Shown here: positions 18,372-27,955 of the stretch, in pieces | Layout: the number at the start of each line of letters is the position of its first letter | How positions within the stretch are numbered: the stretch's first letter is position 1 | Origin: Marinomonas mediterranea MMB-1 | Lineage (GTDB): Bacteria > Pseudomonadota > Gammaproteobacteria > Pseudomonadales > Marinomonadaceae | Length of the DNA stretch: 64,000 bases | Direction: 5' to 3' | Assembly (NCBI RefSeq): GCF_000192865.1 | Contig: NC_015276.1 | Location: forward strand, 2,852,001-2,916,000 | Program-made: the position numbers and the translations under genes | The notes under the pieces: model-generated | What the model was told of the DNA's origin: nothing | Seen by the model: the letters and a program-made list of their open reading frames with translations, nothing else | Databases searched by the model: none

Positions 18372-18398
18372 GCCGCCCCATAAATACTATGGGGCGGC
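18372..18398 (-). terminator. Terminator downstream of the M23 peptidase gene
   Basis: Stem GCCGCCCCATA (18372-18382) pairs with 18388-18398 over a 5-nt loop. On the minus strand it is followed by TTTTTT, so it serves the minus-strand gene that ends at 18554, about 155 nt upstream. On the plus strand, after hisA, there is no T-run. Confidence 0.7.
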
Positions 18399-18553
18399 AT
18401 TCAAAGCTAAAATCACGAAGCTATAAGATAAAGGGGACACCTTGATGAGATCACTTTCAAACCAAGATAAAGAGTGAGACTCCCCCTGTTTGCTTAAGTT
18501 CCACTAAATTCATTACATTTATTAAAAAATCAGATAAAACGTCAAAATAGCTG

Positions 18554-19978
18554 CTACAAATTATCCGTCGCATCCATCATGCCGTCCCATGCCGCAACGT
18601 GCTCTTCAAACTCAGATCGCTCTTTCTTTGGGATCGATTGCATCGTCGGAATTCTAGCCGTCATGGGGTTAACCGGACGCCCATTAACATGCAGCTCGTA
18701 ATGCAAATGCGGCCCAGTGACGCGCCCTGTGCTTCCCGATAGAGCAATAACCTGCCCTCGCTTTACGCGCTGACCTTTGCGAACCAATATCTTACTTAAA
18801 TGCAAGAATCGCGTGCTGTACTTACCGATATTATCGATAACGAGATACCGACCCGCATATCGATGATTCGCCGTACGCGTCACAATACCATCCCCCGTGG
18901 CAATGATCTTTGTGCCATTCGGCGTACCGATATCGGTGCCATTATGGGGAGATAGACGCCCCGTAACAGGGTGTCGGCGATTTGGATTAAACTTGGATGT
19001 GATACGGTATTTCTGCAATGTCGGCCAACGCCTCAATGCGGGTGTCAAACTCTGAGCTTTTTCATCGTAGTAACGACCATCATTGTGTAAAAACGCCTGA
19101 TAATAATTACCACGTACTTTAATACGCACAGCCTCAAGCTGGCGGCCTCCCACCAGCTCGCCATCTACATCGCCTTGCTTAAACACGGCATCAAACGTAT
19201 CGCCTGCACGCAAATCTCGACGGAAATCGAAGCGATTCTTCAACAACTCACTAATGACCATGATGTTACGATCTTTCAGGCCAGCACGTTTTGCCGATAA
19301 ATAGAAACTGCCTTTAACCTTGCCATGCGCGGTTTCATGGCTCCAGTTAATCTTTTTAAGCTCTTCCTTGTAGACAAAGCCGCCATTATCGTGGCGTTCA
19401 TAAGCAATGGTTTTACTAGGGTCTATCCGACGTGACAATCTCGTAAGCTCGTTCTTCTCATCTATTTCAAAACGCAGTCTATCGCCAACTTGAAGCGGCT
19501 CTAATACCAAATACTCTTGGTCCGCCTCTAAGATGTTATATAACGTATTGGTTGCTATGCCATATTTTTGGAAAATGGCCTCCAATGTATCACCAGACAC
19601 AATGGTGTGCTCAATGAGACTTGGCTTAGGTGCTTCTTTACGCACTTCTTCTATAGAGCTATCAATGAGGTCTGATGACTTTCCATTAGACGTATCGGGA
19701 GCTGAATCGAGAAGATCCCCCTGACCAATGCGCTCAGTGCTTGACGTCATAGAAGGAATGCTATGAATGGCAATCTTCGGAGGCTCGGGAATCGTGCCCT
19801 CAATCGGCGCTAAACTTATTTTATTATTTGGAAGCGCGTCATACTCGTCTTCTCTGGAATCATCAGAGACCATGCTTTCATAAATGCTTAAAAAAAGCAC
19901 AAAAACGGATACTAATATGACTATCCAAAGGCGAGGGCCTGACGGCATCCATCCAGACCTTCTGTGTATACGTGACAT
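18554..19978 (-). CDS. M23 murein DD-endopeptidase (MepM/YebA-like)
   Basis: A 474-aa inner-membrane-anchored, periplasm-facing zinc peptidase that should cleave peptide cross-links in peptidoglycan during wall growth. After a basic N-terminus there is one membrane helix (about 17-33) and a low-complexity linker. A LysM/OapA-type domain (about 115-165, HTIVSGDTLEAIFQKYG) and a second conserved domain follow. The C-terminal M23 domain (about 330-440) has the zinc motif H-N-G-T-D in SPHNGTDIGTPNGT and the HLHYELHVNG motif. The domain order matches MepM. It is transcribed away from fdhD. Confidence 0.88.
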   Translation of the reverse strand: MSRIHRRSGWMPSGPRLWIVILVSVFVLFLSIYESMVSDDSREDEYDALPNNKISLAPIEGTIPEPPKIAIHSIPSMTSSTERIGQGDLLDSAPDTSNGKSSDLIDSSIEEVRKEAPKPSLIEHTIVSGDTLEAIFQKYGIATNTLYNILEADQEYLVLEPLQVGDRLRFEIDEKNELTRLSRRIDPSKTIAYERHDNGGFVYKEELKKINWSHETAHGKVKGSFYLSAKRAGLKDRNIMVISELLKNRFDFRRDLRAGDTFDAVFKQGDVDGELVGGRQLEAVRIKVRGNYYQAFLHNDGRYYDEKAQSLTPALRRWPTLQKYRITSKFNPNRRHPVTGRLSPHNGTDIGTPNGTKIIATGDGIVTRTANHRYAGRYLVIDNIGKYSTRFLHLSKILVRKGQRVKRGQVIALSGSTGRVTGPHLHYELHVNGRPVNPMTARIPTMQSIPKKERSEFEEHVAAWDGMMDATDNL

Positions 19979-20236
19979 ACTGCGTACTTCTTAAACTCTT
20001 TGCGTTAAATTAAATGGACAGTCTATCGAAGGTACGCAGAAGCACAAGACAAAATATCAAATAGATGACCTAAGCAAGGATCTTTCTACAAAATATCCTC
20101 AAAGACGGCCGTATTATCTTAAATAAAGATAGCCGCCGAGCATTTTTTAAACACTAAAACACAAACATGATTGTCCTCATGACGTACATAGTCGTAAGAT
20201 ATTCACCCAAACAATAACCTCAGATAGATCAAGCGC

Positions 20237-21073
20237 ATGACCTCTTCGAACGTTAATGAGACAGTAACCACTGATTACGTCACTCCCGACGGGCAGCAAT
20301 ATAGGCAAACCATCGTTAACGAAGTTCCTGTTGCGATCTCGATCGAAGGTATCAGTTATTCCGTCATGATGATCACACCGGTAGACACCGAAGCCTTCGT
20401 TATAGGTTTTTTATTTACCGAAGGCATTATCGATACCTTTAATGAAATCAAAGATATCGTCCTATCTGAAACACAGATCCCCAATACTCAGAATATAGGT
20501 CTATTGGCAGACGTTACGCTAACGAGCAGAAAACTGTCTCAATTTAAACATCATCGACGCACAAGACTTGGTAAAACTGGCTGCGGTCTTTGCGGAATAG
20601 AATCGTTAGATCTCGCTTTTCCCAAAATTGACCATAAAATAGACGACGAAAATACGGACATAAAGGGTATGGAGCCCCACTCTATCGCTGAGCTCGATAC
20701 CATGATTCTTAACACGGCTAGAGAGACATTGACGCGACATCAAGAGATTGGACGGACGGTGGGCGGCATACACTGTGCAGTCATCCTGAACAACAAAGGA
20801 CAAGTAGAGAGTAGCGCAGAAGACATTGGTCGCCATAATGCTCTCGATAAAGCAATCGGAAAACAGTTAAAGCAAAACAATACGATGGCGTTCCAGCACT
20901 GCATCATGACAAGCCGATGCAGCACAGAATTAGTACAAAAAGCAGCGCGTGCGAATCTTGCTAGCTTAATCCATTTAGCCTCACCGAGCAGTTTAGCGGT
21001 GCAGATGGCAAAAAATGCAGGTATACGAATCGTACATATACCGAGAGTCGACTCACCCAGAGTCTATGCATAG
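20237..21073 (+). CDS. fdhD: Formate dehydrogenase accessory sulfurtransferase FdhD
   Basis: Cytosolic sulfur carrier (278 aa) that passes sulfur from the cysteine desulfurase IscS to the bis-MGD molybdenum cofactor, activating formate-dehydrogenase-type enzymes. The sulfur-relay CxxC motif is C116-GLC119 within KTGCGLCGIESL. The region AEDIGRHNALDKAIG and TSRCSTELVQKAARA are also family hallmarks. It lies 9 bp upstream of a YdeP-type molybdoenzyme gene, so that enzyme is its likely client. Confidence 0.94.
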   Translation: MTSSNVNETVTTDYVTPDGQQYRQTIVNEVPVAISIEGISYSVMMITPVDTEAFVIGFLFTEGIIDTFNEIKDIVLSETQIPNTQNIGLLADVTLTSRKLSQFKHHRRTRLGKTGCGLCGIESLDLAFPKIDHKIDDENTDIKGMEPHSIAELDTMILNTARETLTRHQEIGRTVGGIHCAVILNNKGQVESSAEDIGRHNALDKAIGKQLKQNNTMAFQHCIMTSRCSTELVQKAARANLASLIHLASPSSLAVQMAKNAGIRIVHIPRVDSPRVYA

Positions 21074-21082
21074 GAAAGAATA

Positions 21083-23395
21083 ATGACAAAAAAAGACGAC
21101 ACCCTTGACCCTTACAAAGGCCCTGCGGGTGGTTGGGGTGCACTTCAAAGCACAACAAAACACCTTCTACAGAGCAACAATGCCGTTCGCAATATCAATA
21201 CGCTCTTAAAAACCAATCAACCACAAGGGTTCGACTGTCCAGGTTGTGCATGGGGTGAAAAACACGATCCGTCTCGTATACGGTTTTGTGAAAACGGTGC
21301 AAAAGCCGTTAACTGGGAAGCCACCAGTCGCAAAGTTGATTCTGAATTTTTCGAAAAACACAGTGTCTCTTGGTTAAAAGAGCAATCCGATTACTTTTTA
21401 GAGTATCAAGGCCGCTTAACCGAGCCAATGCGCTACAACCCTAAAACGGATCACTACGAACCCATTAGCTGGCAAGAAGCCAGCCAACAAATCGCGGCAA
21501 AGCTTAAGTCACTAGACTCTCCTAATGAAGCGGCATTTTATACGTCGGGCCGAGCGAGTAATGAAGCTGCGTTTCTATATCAACTGTTTGTCCGCGCGTA
21601 CGGCACCAATAATTTTCCTGATTGCTCTAACATGTGTCACGAAGCAAGTGGTTACGCATTAACAGGCAGCATTGGCATCGGTAAAGGAACCACCACCATT
21701 GAAGACTTTGAGCATGCCGACGCCGTGTTTGTCTTTGGTCAAAACCCCGGCACAAACCACCCAAGAATGCTAGACACATTGAGAGAAGTGGTTGAACGCG
21801 GCGCTCAAGTATTAACGTTTAATACGTTACGTGAACGAGGGCTAGAACGCTTCCAGCACCCTCAAAACCCAGTTGAAATGCTAACCAATGGTTCAAAACC
21901 TCTTAATACTGCGTATTTCACCCCTAAGATAGGTGGAGACATGGCAGCAGTGCGCGGCATTGTGAAATTGCTACTGGAAAAAGAAGACCAAGGCGAATCC
22001 ATCCTCGATTGGGATTTTATCAATGAGCATACGTCTGGTATTAAAGAATACCTTTGTCAAGTTCGTTCCACGAGTTGGGATGTCATTTTAACGCAATCCG
22101 GCTTATCCATGGATGAGCTGCAACACGCCGCAAACGTATACTGTCAGAGCGATAAGGTTATTTGTACATGGGCGATGGGAATCACTCAACACAAACATTC
22201 TGTGGCCACCATTCATGAAATCGTTAATTTTTTAAGTCTACGTGGCAATATCGGTAAAACGGGATCAGGTGCTTGCCCAGTACGCGGACACAGCAACGTA
22301 CAAGGGGATCGTACTATGGGAATCAACGAAAGGCCTTCCGATGCCTTTCTCGATGCCATGCAACGTCATTTCAATTTCACCCCGCCTCGCAACCACGGCC
22401 TAGCCGTTGTGCCAACCATTCAAGCTATGTTAGATGGAAAGATAAAAGCCTTTGTTGCGCTTGGTGGTAACTTTGCTGTGGCGACACCGGACTCAGAGTT
22501 AACCTCTAAAGCATTGTCGAATTGCGATCTAAACGTTCAAATTAGTACCAAGTTAAACCGATCGCACCTGGTTACCAGCCCAAACAGCTATATACTTCCC
22601 TGTTTGGGACGCACCGACATCGATATGCAAAATGGCGTCCCGCAAAAAGTGACAGTAGAAGACTCATTCAGCATGGTGCACTCATCAGGCGGCGTAGTAA
22701 CACCTCTCAGTGAACAGCAGAAATCGGAACCCTACATTATTGCCCTACTAGCAGACGCAGTATTGGGCTCACACCCAATCGACTGGATGAAAAAAGTAGG
22801 AAACTACGATGACATTCGAAACGATATTGCGCAAACGATTCCAGGCTTTTCCGACTTCAACGAACGATTAAGCGCACCGGGCGGCTTTTATTTAGGTAAC
22901 AGCGCGCGCGAGCGTCAATGGAACACCCCGTCTAACAGCATTTTAATACACTCACATGCGTTACCCGACCATATTTTGCATGATAAAACACGATCTCAGA
23001 TAACGGACAAAACACTGATACTTCAGACGCTTAGATCTCACGACCAATACAACACCACTATTTACGGTTTAAATGATCGATATCGAGGGGTAAAAGGCGA
23101 ACGTAGAGTGATATTTATGAACCCAGCAGACATCGAGCGATTAGGGTTCAGGGGAGAGCAACGTGTGGACATCACGTCTTTGTGGGATGACGATATCGCT
23201 CGAACCGCCAAAGGCTTTAAGTTAGTCCCTTATGATATCCCTGTTGGGAACATTGCCGCCTATTACCCAGAAACCAATCCCTTAGTCCCTCTTGAGAGCG
23301 TTGGAGACCACAGTCAAACGCCAACATCAAAAAGCATCGCTGTCGAGCTTTCTGAGTCTGAACTGGATGAGTCGTATATTGCTCATAAAAACTAA
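21083..23395 (+). CDS. FdhF/YdeP-family molybdopterin oxidoreductase
   Basis: A 770-aa cytosolic oxidoreductase with the bis-MGD-binding fold of formate dehydrogenases. The N-terminus has the YdeP-type cysteine pattern C52-x2-C55-x13-C69 (DCPGCAWGEKH, then RFCENG) instead of the four-Cys 4Fe-4S motif of true formate dehydrogenases. Cofactor-binding blocks include FVFGQNPGTNHPRML and GSGACPVRGHSNVQGDRTMG. The position that carries Cys or Sec in FdhF lies in SNMCHEASGYAL. In E. coli YdeP is linked to acid resistance, but its substrate is unknown and I assign none here. It is in operon with fdhD. Confidence 0.88.
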   Translation: MTKKDDTLDPYKGPAGGWGALQSTTKHLLQSNNAVRNINTLLKTNQPQGFDCPGCAWGEKHDPSRIRFCENGAKAVNWEATSRKVDSEFFEKHSVSWLKEQSDYFLEYQGRLTEPMRYNPKTDHYEPISWQEASQQIAAKLKSLDSPNEAAFYTSGRASNEAAFLYQLFVRAYGTNNFPDCSNMCHEASGYALTGSIGIGKGTTTIEDFEHADAVFVFGQNPGTNHPRMLDTLREVVERGAQVLTFNTLRERGLERFQHPQNPVEMLTNGSKPLNTAYFTPKIGGDMAAVRGIVKLLLEKEDQGESILDWDFINEHTSGIKEYLCQVRSTSWDVILTQSGLSMDELQHAANVYCQSDKVICTWAMGITQHKHSVATIHEIVNFLSLRGNIGKTGSGACPVRGHSNVQGDRTMGINERPSDAFLDAMQRHFNFTPPRNHGLAVVPTIQAMLDGKIKAFVALGGNFAVATPDSELTSKALSNCDLNVQISTKLNRSHLVTSPNSYILPCLGRTDIDMQNGVPQKVTVEDSFSMVHSSGGVVTPLSEQQKSEPYIIALLADAVLGSHPIDWMKKVGNYDDIRNDIAQTIPGFSDFNERLSAPGGFYLGNSARERQWNTPSNSILIHSHALPDHILHDKTRSQITDKTLILQTLRSHDQYNTTIYGLNDRYRGVKGERRVIFMNPADIERLGFRGEQRVDITSLWDDDIARTAKGFKLVPYDIPVGNIAAYYPETNPLVPLESVGDHSQTPTSKSIAVELSESELDESYIAHKN

Positions 23396-23419
23396 AACAT
23401 CGTCTAAGACAGCATAACT

Positions 23420-23457
23420 AAAACGGGTCTGGTACAAATATACAATGCACCAGACCC
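23420..23457. terminator. Hairpin between convergent genes
   Basis: CGGGTCTGGT near 23423 pairs with ACCAGACCCG ending near 23458, with an A+T-rich loop. It lies between the stop codons of the YdeP-like gene (plus) and the PAS chemoreceptor gene (minus). Flanking runs are short (TTTTAG on the minus strand), so it may work as a two-way terminator of moderate strength. Confidence 0.55.
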
Positions 23458-23504
23458 GCTAAAACCATAAGGCGTATTCAGGCCTTATCTAGTTATCTAG
23501 TTAT

Positions 23505-24830
23505 CTAGTCGCTAAGACGACTAGCAAACTGTTCTACCGCCTGAACCACTTCACGAGCACCTTGTTGAATATCAACAATAACCTCGCCCGCCTCATTTGC
23601 GTATTCTAAGCCTTGCTCTGCTTGTTTACGCCCTTCTTCGACCAAATTTACGGCCTTAGTGGCAAGCTCTTGATTTCGTTGGACAACGTCCGCAATTTCT
23701 TCGGTCGCTTTCGATGTGCGAGACGCTAATTGACGAACTTCATCAGCAACGACAGCAAAGCCTCGACCTTGCTCACCTGCACGGGCCGCTTCAATGGCCG
23801 CATTCAATGCAAGTAAGTTGGTCTGCTCCGCAATGTCACTAATACTCTTGATAATCTCGCCTACTTTTTGTGACTGATCATCAAGATCCGCAATCCCGGT
23901 CGCGGCCATCGTCATCTGATGAGAGAGTCCACCCATGACCTCAACGGTGTTCTTAATGATCTCGGATCCTTTAACTGCCGTGGTATCGGTTGTTTGAGAA
24001 GTGTCATAAGCAATGCTAGCGGCTTTGTTAATAGCTAATTCTTGATTCACTTGATCCGTGATAAGCGTCGCGAATTTTACCACTTTATACAGTTTTCCCT
24101 GCGCATCGGAAATTGGGTTGTAAGACGCTTCAAGCCACACGGTTTCCCCACGGCTGTCGATTCGCTTAAATCGACCTGCAACGAATTCACCACGGCGAAG
24201 TTTTTTCCAAAAGTCTCGATATTCAGCAGACTCCGCTTCTTCTGCAAAACAGAAGATACGGTGATGTTTACCCTCAAGTTGCTGCTTAGAGTAGCCCATA
24301 GCCATCAAGAAACGATCATTCGCATCAATAAAATTGCCGTCTAAATCAAACTCAATTTCCGCGGTTGACCTCTGGAGTGCATTGATTAGATTTTCATGTT
24401 CGATTGACGCTTCAATCGTTCTTGTCAAATTACTTCCGTAAACAACAAAGTGGTCTAACGCGCCTGACGCAGAACAAACAGGTTGAACAACAAATCGCAG
24501 CCACGCCTGCTTGTTCGTGCCGTCGATTAATTGCATTGCACCGGCCCAATGTTTACCTTCATTCAGTGCTTTCGACGCCAATCGATAATGATCGGATCCT
24601 CTCGCATCAGTAGGAACAAGGTCGATGAGTTTCTTCCCTAACACCGCATTCTCGGAATAATCCAGTTCAGAGAGAAAAAGTGAGTTCGCTTTTTCGATCA
24701 CGCCAGAGACAGACACTTTTAAACTGATTAAATCACTGTCCATGCTCTTCACTATCTGACGCAATGAAGAAAGTTCTTCCTTTAACTGTGCGTTTTCACT
24801 TTTTAACTTATTCGACCCAAACATCTTCAA
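23505..24830 (-). CDS. Soluble PAS-PAS chemoreceptor (BdlA-like)
   Basis: A 441-aa protein without any membrane helix. A short coiled coil (about residues 5-30) is followed by two PAS domains (about 30-140 and 150-265; the second includes FDLDGNFIDANDRFL and KRIDSRGETVWLEASYNPI). A methyl-accepting signalling domain comes last, with intact hairpin AEQTNLLALNAAIEAARAGE and GRGFAVVADEVRQLASRTS. This layout is that of the biofilm-dispersal receptor BdlA and of Aer2-like cytosolic receptors. Cofactor (haem or flavin) binding by the PAS domains cannot be settled by eye. The stop codon lies inside a threefold TTATCTAG repeat. Confidence 0.87.
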   Translation of the reverse strand: MKMFGSNKLKSENAQLKEELSSLRQIVKSMDSDLISLKVSVSGVIEKANSLFLSELDYSENAVLGKKLIDLVPTDARGSDHYRLASKALNEGKHWAGAMQLIDGTNKQAWLRFVVQPVCSASGALDHFVVYGSNLTRTIEASIEHENLINALQRSTAEIEFDLDGNFIDANDRFLMAMGYSKQQLEGKHHRIFCFAEEAESAEYRDFWKKLRRGEFVAGRFKRIDSRGETVWLEASYNPISDAQGKLYKVVKFATLITDQVNQELAINKAASIAYDTSQTTDTTAVKGSEIIKNTVEVMGGLSHQMTMAATGIADLDDQSQKVGEIIKSISDIAEQTNLLALNAAIEAARAGEQGRGFAVVADEVRQLASRTSKATEEIADVVQRNQELATKAVNLVEEGRKQAEQGLEYANEAGEVIVDIQQGAREVVQAVEQFASRLSD

Positions 24831-25166
24831 CTCCAGTATTTGGTTTTAGGAAAAAGCAGACGATATTGAATCATCTTATATTTTTGTAACGTTCAACTTA
24901 GCTTTTAACAAGCCAATTGCAAACTAGATGTACTGGTATACACAAACCTGATCGTAATTGACATCAAATATCACACAAACGGTACAACCATTTACATACC
25001 AAATTACAATAAATTACATTTATATGCATAGAGTCAAGAAAGCACCAAGAATCCAATTGATTTCAACTAGTTAAGCGTTCTAAACAAAAAACGCAACTTA
25101 TTAGCTGCGTTTTTTGTTTAGAGCAAAAATATTAAAGACTATTGTTTATTACACAATATTTGCACC
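24831..25166. other. 336-bp gene-free gap
   Basis: A+T-rich stretch upstream of the PAS chemoreceptor gene, with several TTACA motifs near 24990-25020. It should carry that gene's promoter. Its left-reading end holds the strong terminator of the acyl-CoA ligase operon (25080-25121). I see no supported coding region. Confidence 0.5.
25080..25121 (-). terminator. Terminator of the CoA-catabolism operon
   Basis: A perfect 16-bp stem, CTAAACAAAAAACGCA (25080-25095) with 25106-25121, closes a 10-nt loop. Each arm contains an A6/T6 run, so it can end transcription from either side. It lies 45 bp beyond the stop codon of the acyl-CoA ligase gene. Confidence 0.85.
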
Positions 25167-27023
25167 TTATGTTAGCGAAATAACCGTCGCATCCGCTGGG
25201 TTTTGGTACATCAACTCAACCTTGTCTGCCCGATTCACTTGCACTGCAGTTTGGTTAAGAGAACCTTTATCCGTTACTTCGTGCGCGTCGATGGATGGCG
25301 GAGTACTTTGAACCTGAATTCGCTTAATGAGCGTCGAGCTTCCCGTGTTCGATTCGGCCAATTTGATAAGCTTCTCTTTGAACGCGCTAATCACCTCGGG
25401 CGAATTTAGCAAAGCGTCGACACTTAAGTCCTCAGCATCGGCAACCAAACCTCGGCAATGCGCAACATCAGGGAATACCAACCCTGTAATATAGCTTCGG
25501 TTTGTACCGCACACGACAATATCTTGAACGTAAGGTGCAAACGCTTCTATAAACTTCGCTTTTAAAACACCAGCATTCACCCATGTACCGCTGTCTAGCT
25601 TGAAGTTCTCTGATACACGACCGTCAAATCGGAAGCCTCGCTGCGGTTGTTCCGCGTCTAAATACGCAAATGCATCGCCTAAACAATAGTAACCCTCGTC
25701 ATCAAATGCCTTAGCATTGACGTCTGGCATACGCCAGTAACCCGGCATGACGGTCACCGCTTTAACACGCGCCTCTAGTTTTCCTTGATTAGGAACCAGC
25801 TTTAAAGAAACACCCGGAGCCGGAACGCCAATAACACCAGAAGCGGACTCTTCAACAGAGGCAAACGTAGCGGACGGTGCTGTTTCTGTACACCCAAGCC
25901 CCGTTAACATAGGAATCTTTTTGCCCGTATATTGAATAGCAAGATTATCCAAATCATCCCAAATGTGTTGAGCTAAGCCAGCGGCAGCAAAAAAGGTAAA
26001 CTGAAGACGAGAAAAGAATTTTTCAGCCAGTACAGAATCTTCTTTCAGCGTTTTTACCAATAACTCAAACCCTTTTGGCACGTTGAAATACACCGTAGGT
26101 GCGATTTCTGCGAGGTTCTTCAGCGTTTTATCAAAATCTTTAGGGGTCGGCTTACCATCATCGAGATAAAGCGAGCCGCCATTATAAAGTGCTATACCAA
26201 CATTATGATTGCCGCCAAAAGTATGGTTCCAAGGAAGCCAATCCACCATCACAGGCGGTTGCTCAGTAAGAAAGCGCATTACTTGTCCGATCATCACTTG
26301 ATTGGCACAAATCATTCGTTCGGTGTTCATCACCCCTTTCGGCATGCCTGTGGTGCCAGAGGTGAACAAGATTTTCGCAACCGTATCACCGTCAACGCGC
26401 TGATTTTCACGATCAATTGCAGGATCGATATCTGTATCCCAAAACTCTGAGAATGAGAACGTAGGATTTTGAATGCTGGTAGGTGTTACATCGCCATTAA
26501 TGACGGCCACGGGCGTACTTACATCCTTACAAACGGATTTGATTGCTTTCTCGTAAGGCGCAAGAGTATCGACAACAACCAACCCTGGCGTTAATAAATC
26601 AAAGATGTGTTCAAGCTTCGAGTAATCCGTTGCAATCAATGAATAAGCAGGCGATACAGGGGCATGAGCGATTCCGACGTACATTCCGGCTAATGCCAGC
26701 ATAAGATGCTCAACACTGTTTCCGCATAAGAAAATGATTGGACGCTCGACGCTAACAGGCTGCTTAATAAGCCATGACGCAATCTTACGAATTCTTTGCA
26801 CCGCTTGTCGGTACGTTACCTTATCCCACTCCCCTTGATCGTTTCGCTGCGCGACAAACACGGTATCAGGTGTTTGCTCTGCCCAGTATTCCAGTCGGTC
26901 CGTCCAGCACCGAGCAAAATTATCCAAGGGCATTTGACTTTCAACTAACTGAGACCCGTCTTCACGATGGCTGACATTGATCGGGTGTGCTACCACATTT
27001 AGAGGATGAAAACCTGTGTTCAT
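25167..27023 (-). CDS. fcs: Feruloyl-CoA-synthetase-like acyl-CoA ligase
   Basis: A 618-aa AMP-forming ligase that should activate an aromatic or unsaturated acid to its CoA thioester. The adenylate motif ILFTSGTTGMPKGV is at about residue 212, and YCLGDAFAYLD plus GRVSENFKLDSGTWVNAG lie in the C-terminal part. The usual catalytic Lys region near the end is atypical, as in feruloyl-CoA synthases of this subgroup. The ATG at 27023 follows a GGGAG ribosome-binding site; a 6-codon longer start is less likely. It is the last gene of a five-gene operon with SDR, crotonase, thiolase and CoA-transferase. The substrate is inferred from similarity and context only. Confidence 0.8.
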   Translation of the reverse strand: MNTGFHPLNVVAHPINVSHREDGSQLVESQMPLDNFARCWTDRLEYWAEQTPDTVFVAQRNDQGEWDKVTYRQAVQRIRKIASWLIKQPVSVERPIIFLCGNSVEHLMLALAGMYVGIAHAPVSPAYSLIATDYSKLEHIFDLLTPGLVVVDTLAPYEKAIKSVCKDVSTPVAVINGDVTPTSIQNPTFSFSEFWDTDIDPAIDRENQRVDGDTVAKILFTSGTTGMPKGVMNTERMICANQVMIGQVMRFLTEQPPVMVDWLPWNHTFGGNHNVGIALYNGGSLYLDDGKPTPKDFDKTLKNLAEIAPTVYFNVPKGFELLVKTLKEDSVLAEKFFSRLQFTFFAAAGLAQHIWDDLDNLAIQYTGKKIPMLTGLGCTETAPSATFASVEESASGVIGVPAPGVSLKLVPNQGKLEARVKAVTVMPGYWRMPDVNAKAFDDEGYYCLGDAFAYLDAEQPQRGFRFDGRVSENFKLDSGTWVNAGVLKAKFIEAFAPYVQDIVVCGTNRSYITGLVFPDVAHCRGLVADAEDLSVDALLNSPEVISAFKEKLIKLAESNTGSSTLIKRIQVQSTPPSIDAHEVTDKGSLNQTAVQVNRADKVELMYQNPADATVISLT

Positions 27024-27164
27024 TTTCTGCTCCCAAACCACGTACTTATTTTTATGTGGCTTTTATTTCTTCTCTCTGGAGCTAACAAGACACAAAAGGC
27101 GTTTCATTCACGCAAATTGCATCTTATTAACATTGGTTTTTTCTTAACTTCGGCGCGTATTTTA

Positions 27165-27932
27165 TTATTTTGCGGTCATACGAATTGCGCCATCCAAACG
27201 AATCACTTCGCCATTCAGCATACAATTCTCGATAATATGCTGAGCAAGTCCCGCAAACTCATCGGGGTCACCTAAGCGCGGAGGAAATGGTACTGCCTCT
27301 CCAAGTGATTTTTGAACCTCTTCTGGCAATACGTCCATCATAGGTGTTTTGAAAATGCCAGGGGCAATCGTCATTACACGAATACCAAAACGGGCCAGCT
27401 CTCTTGCAATAGGCAGCGTCATAGAGACCACGCCACCTTTTGATGCGGCATACGCGGCTTGGCCGATTTGCCCATCATACGCCGCCACAGAAGCCGTATT
27501 GATAATCACACCGCGCTCGGTCGTATCCAATGGCTCATTCGCCTGCATTTTATTCGCCGCTAAGCGAATCATGTTGAACGTACCCATAAGGTTGACGCGA
27601 ATCGCTCTTTCAAATGTCTCAAAACGATGTGGCCCTTCACGACCAACCACGCGCTCCGCACCTGGGATACCTGCGCAGTTTACAACACCGTATATTGAAC
27701 CAAATGCATTTTCCGCCGCATCCAAGCTTGCTTGTACTGACTCTTCGTTGGAAATATCCGTCACTGCATACGACACTCTTTCACCTAGGCTCTGCGCGAC
27801 TCTCTTTAGCCCTTCTTCATTTACATCAGCAAGGCTCACGGAAGCCCCGAGTGAGTGCAGACGACGAGCAACCGCTTCCCCTATTCCTGATGCGGATCCT
27901 GTTACAACAAAATGATTACCTTTAACTTGCAT
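27165..27932 (-). CDS. SDR-family 3-hydroxyacyl-CoA dehydrogenase
   Basis: A 255-aa short-chain dehydrogenase resembling type II 3-hydroxyacyl-CoA dehydrogenases (HSD10 group). The NAD-binding TGSASGIG is at residues 11-18, with the acidic residue of LADVN favouring NAD+. The structural motif is NCAG, and the catalytic Ser-Tyr-Lys set is NTASVAAYDG plus YAASKGG. The C-terminal PFPPRLGDPDEFAGLAQHI and GEVIRLDGAIRM are typical of HSD10-like enzymes. In this operon it would oxidise the hydroxyl made by the crotonase before the thiolase acts. Confidence 0.86.
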   Translation of the reverse strand: MQVKGNHFVVTGSASGIGEAVARRLHSLGASVSLADVNEEGLKRVAQSLGERVSYAVTDISNEESVQASLDAAENAFGSIYGVVNCAGIPGAERVVGREGPHRFETFERAIRVNLMGTFNMIRLAANKMQANEPLDTTERGVIINTASVAAYDGQIGQAAYAASKGGVVSMTLPIARELARFGIRVMTIAPGIFKTPMMDVLPEEVQKSLGEAVPFPPRLGDPDEFAGLAQHIIENCMLNGEVIRLDGAIRMTAK

Positions 27933-27955
27933 AATAATCTCCTTCTGAGAATGGG

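Noticed and set aside
18268..18553. 71-codon frame after hisA
   Set aside because: It crosses the hairpin at 18372-18398 and has no ribosome-binding site or family resemblance.
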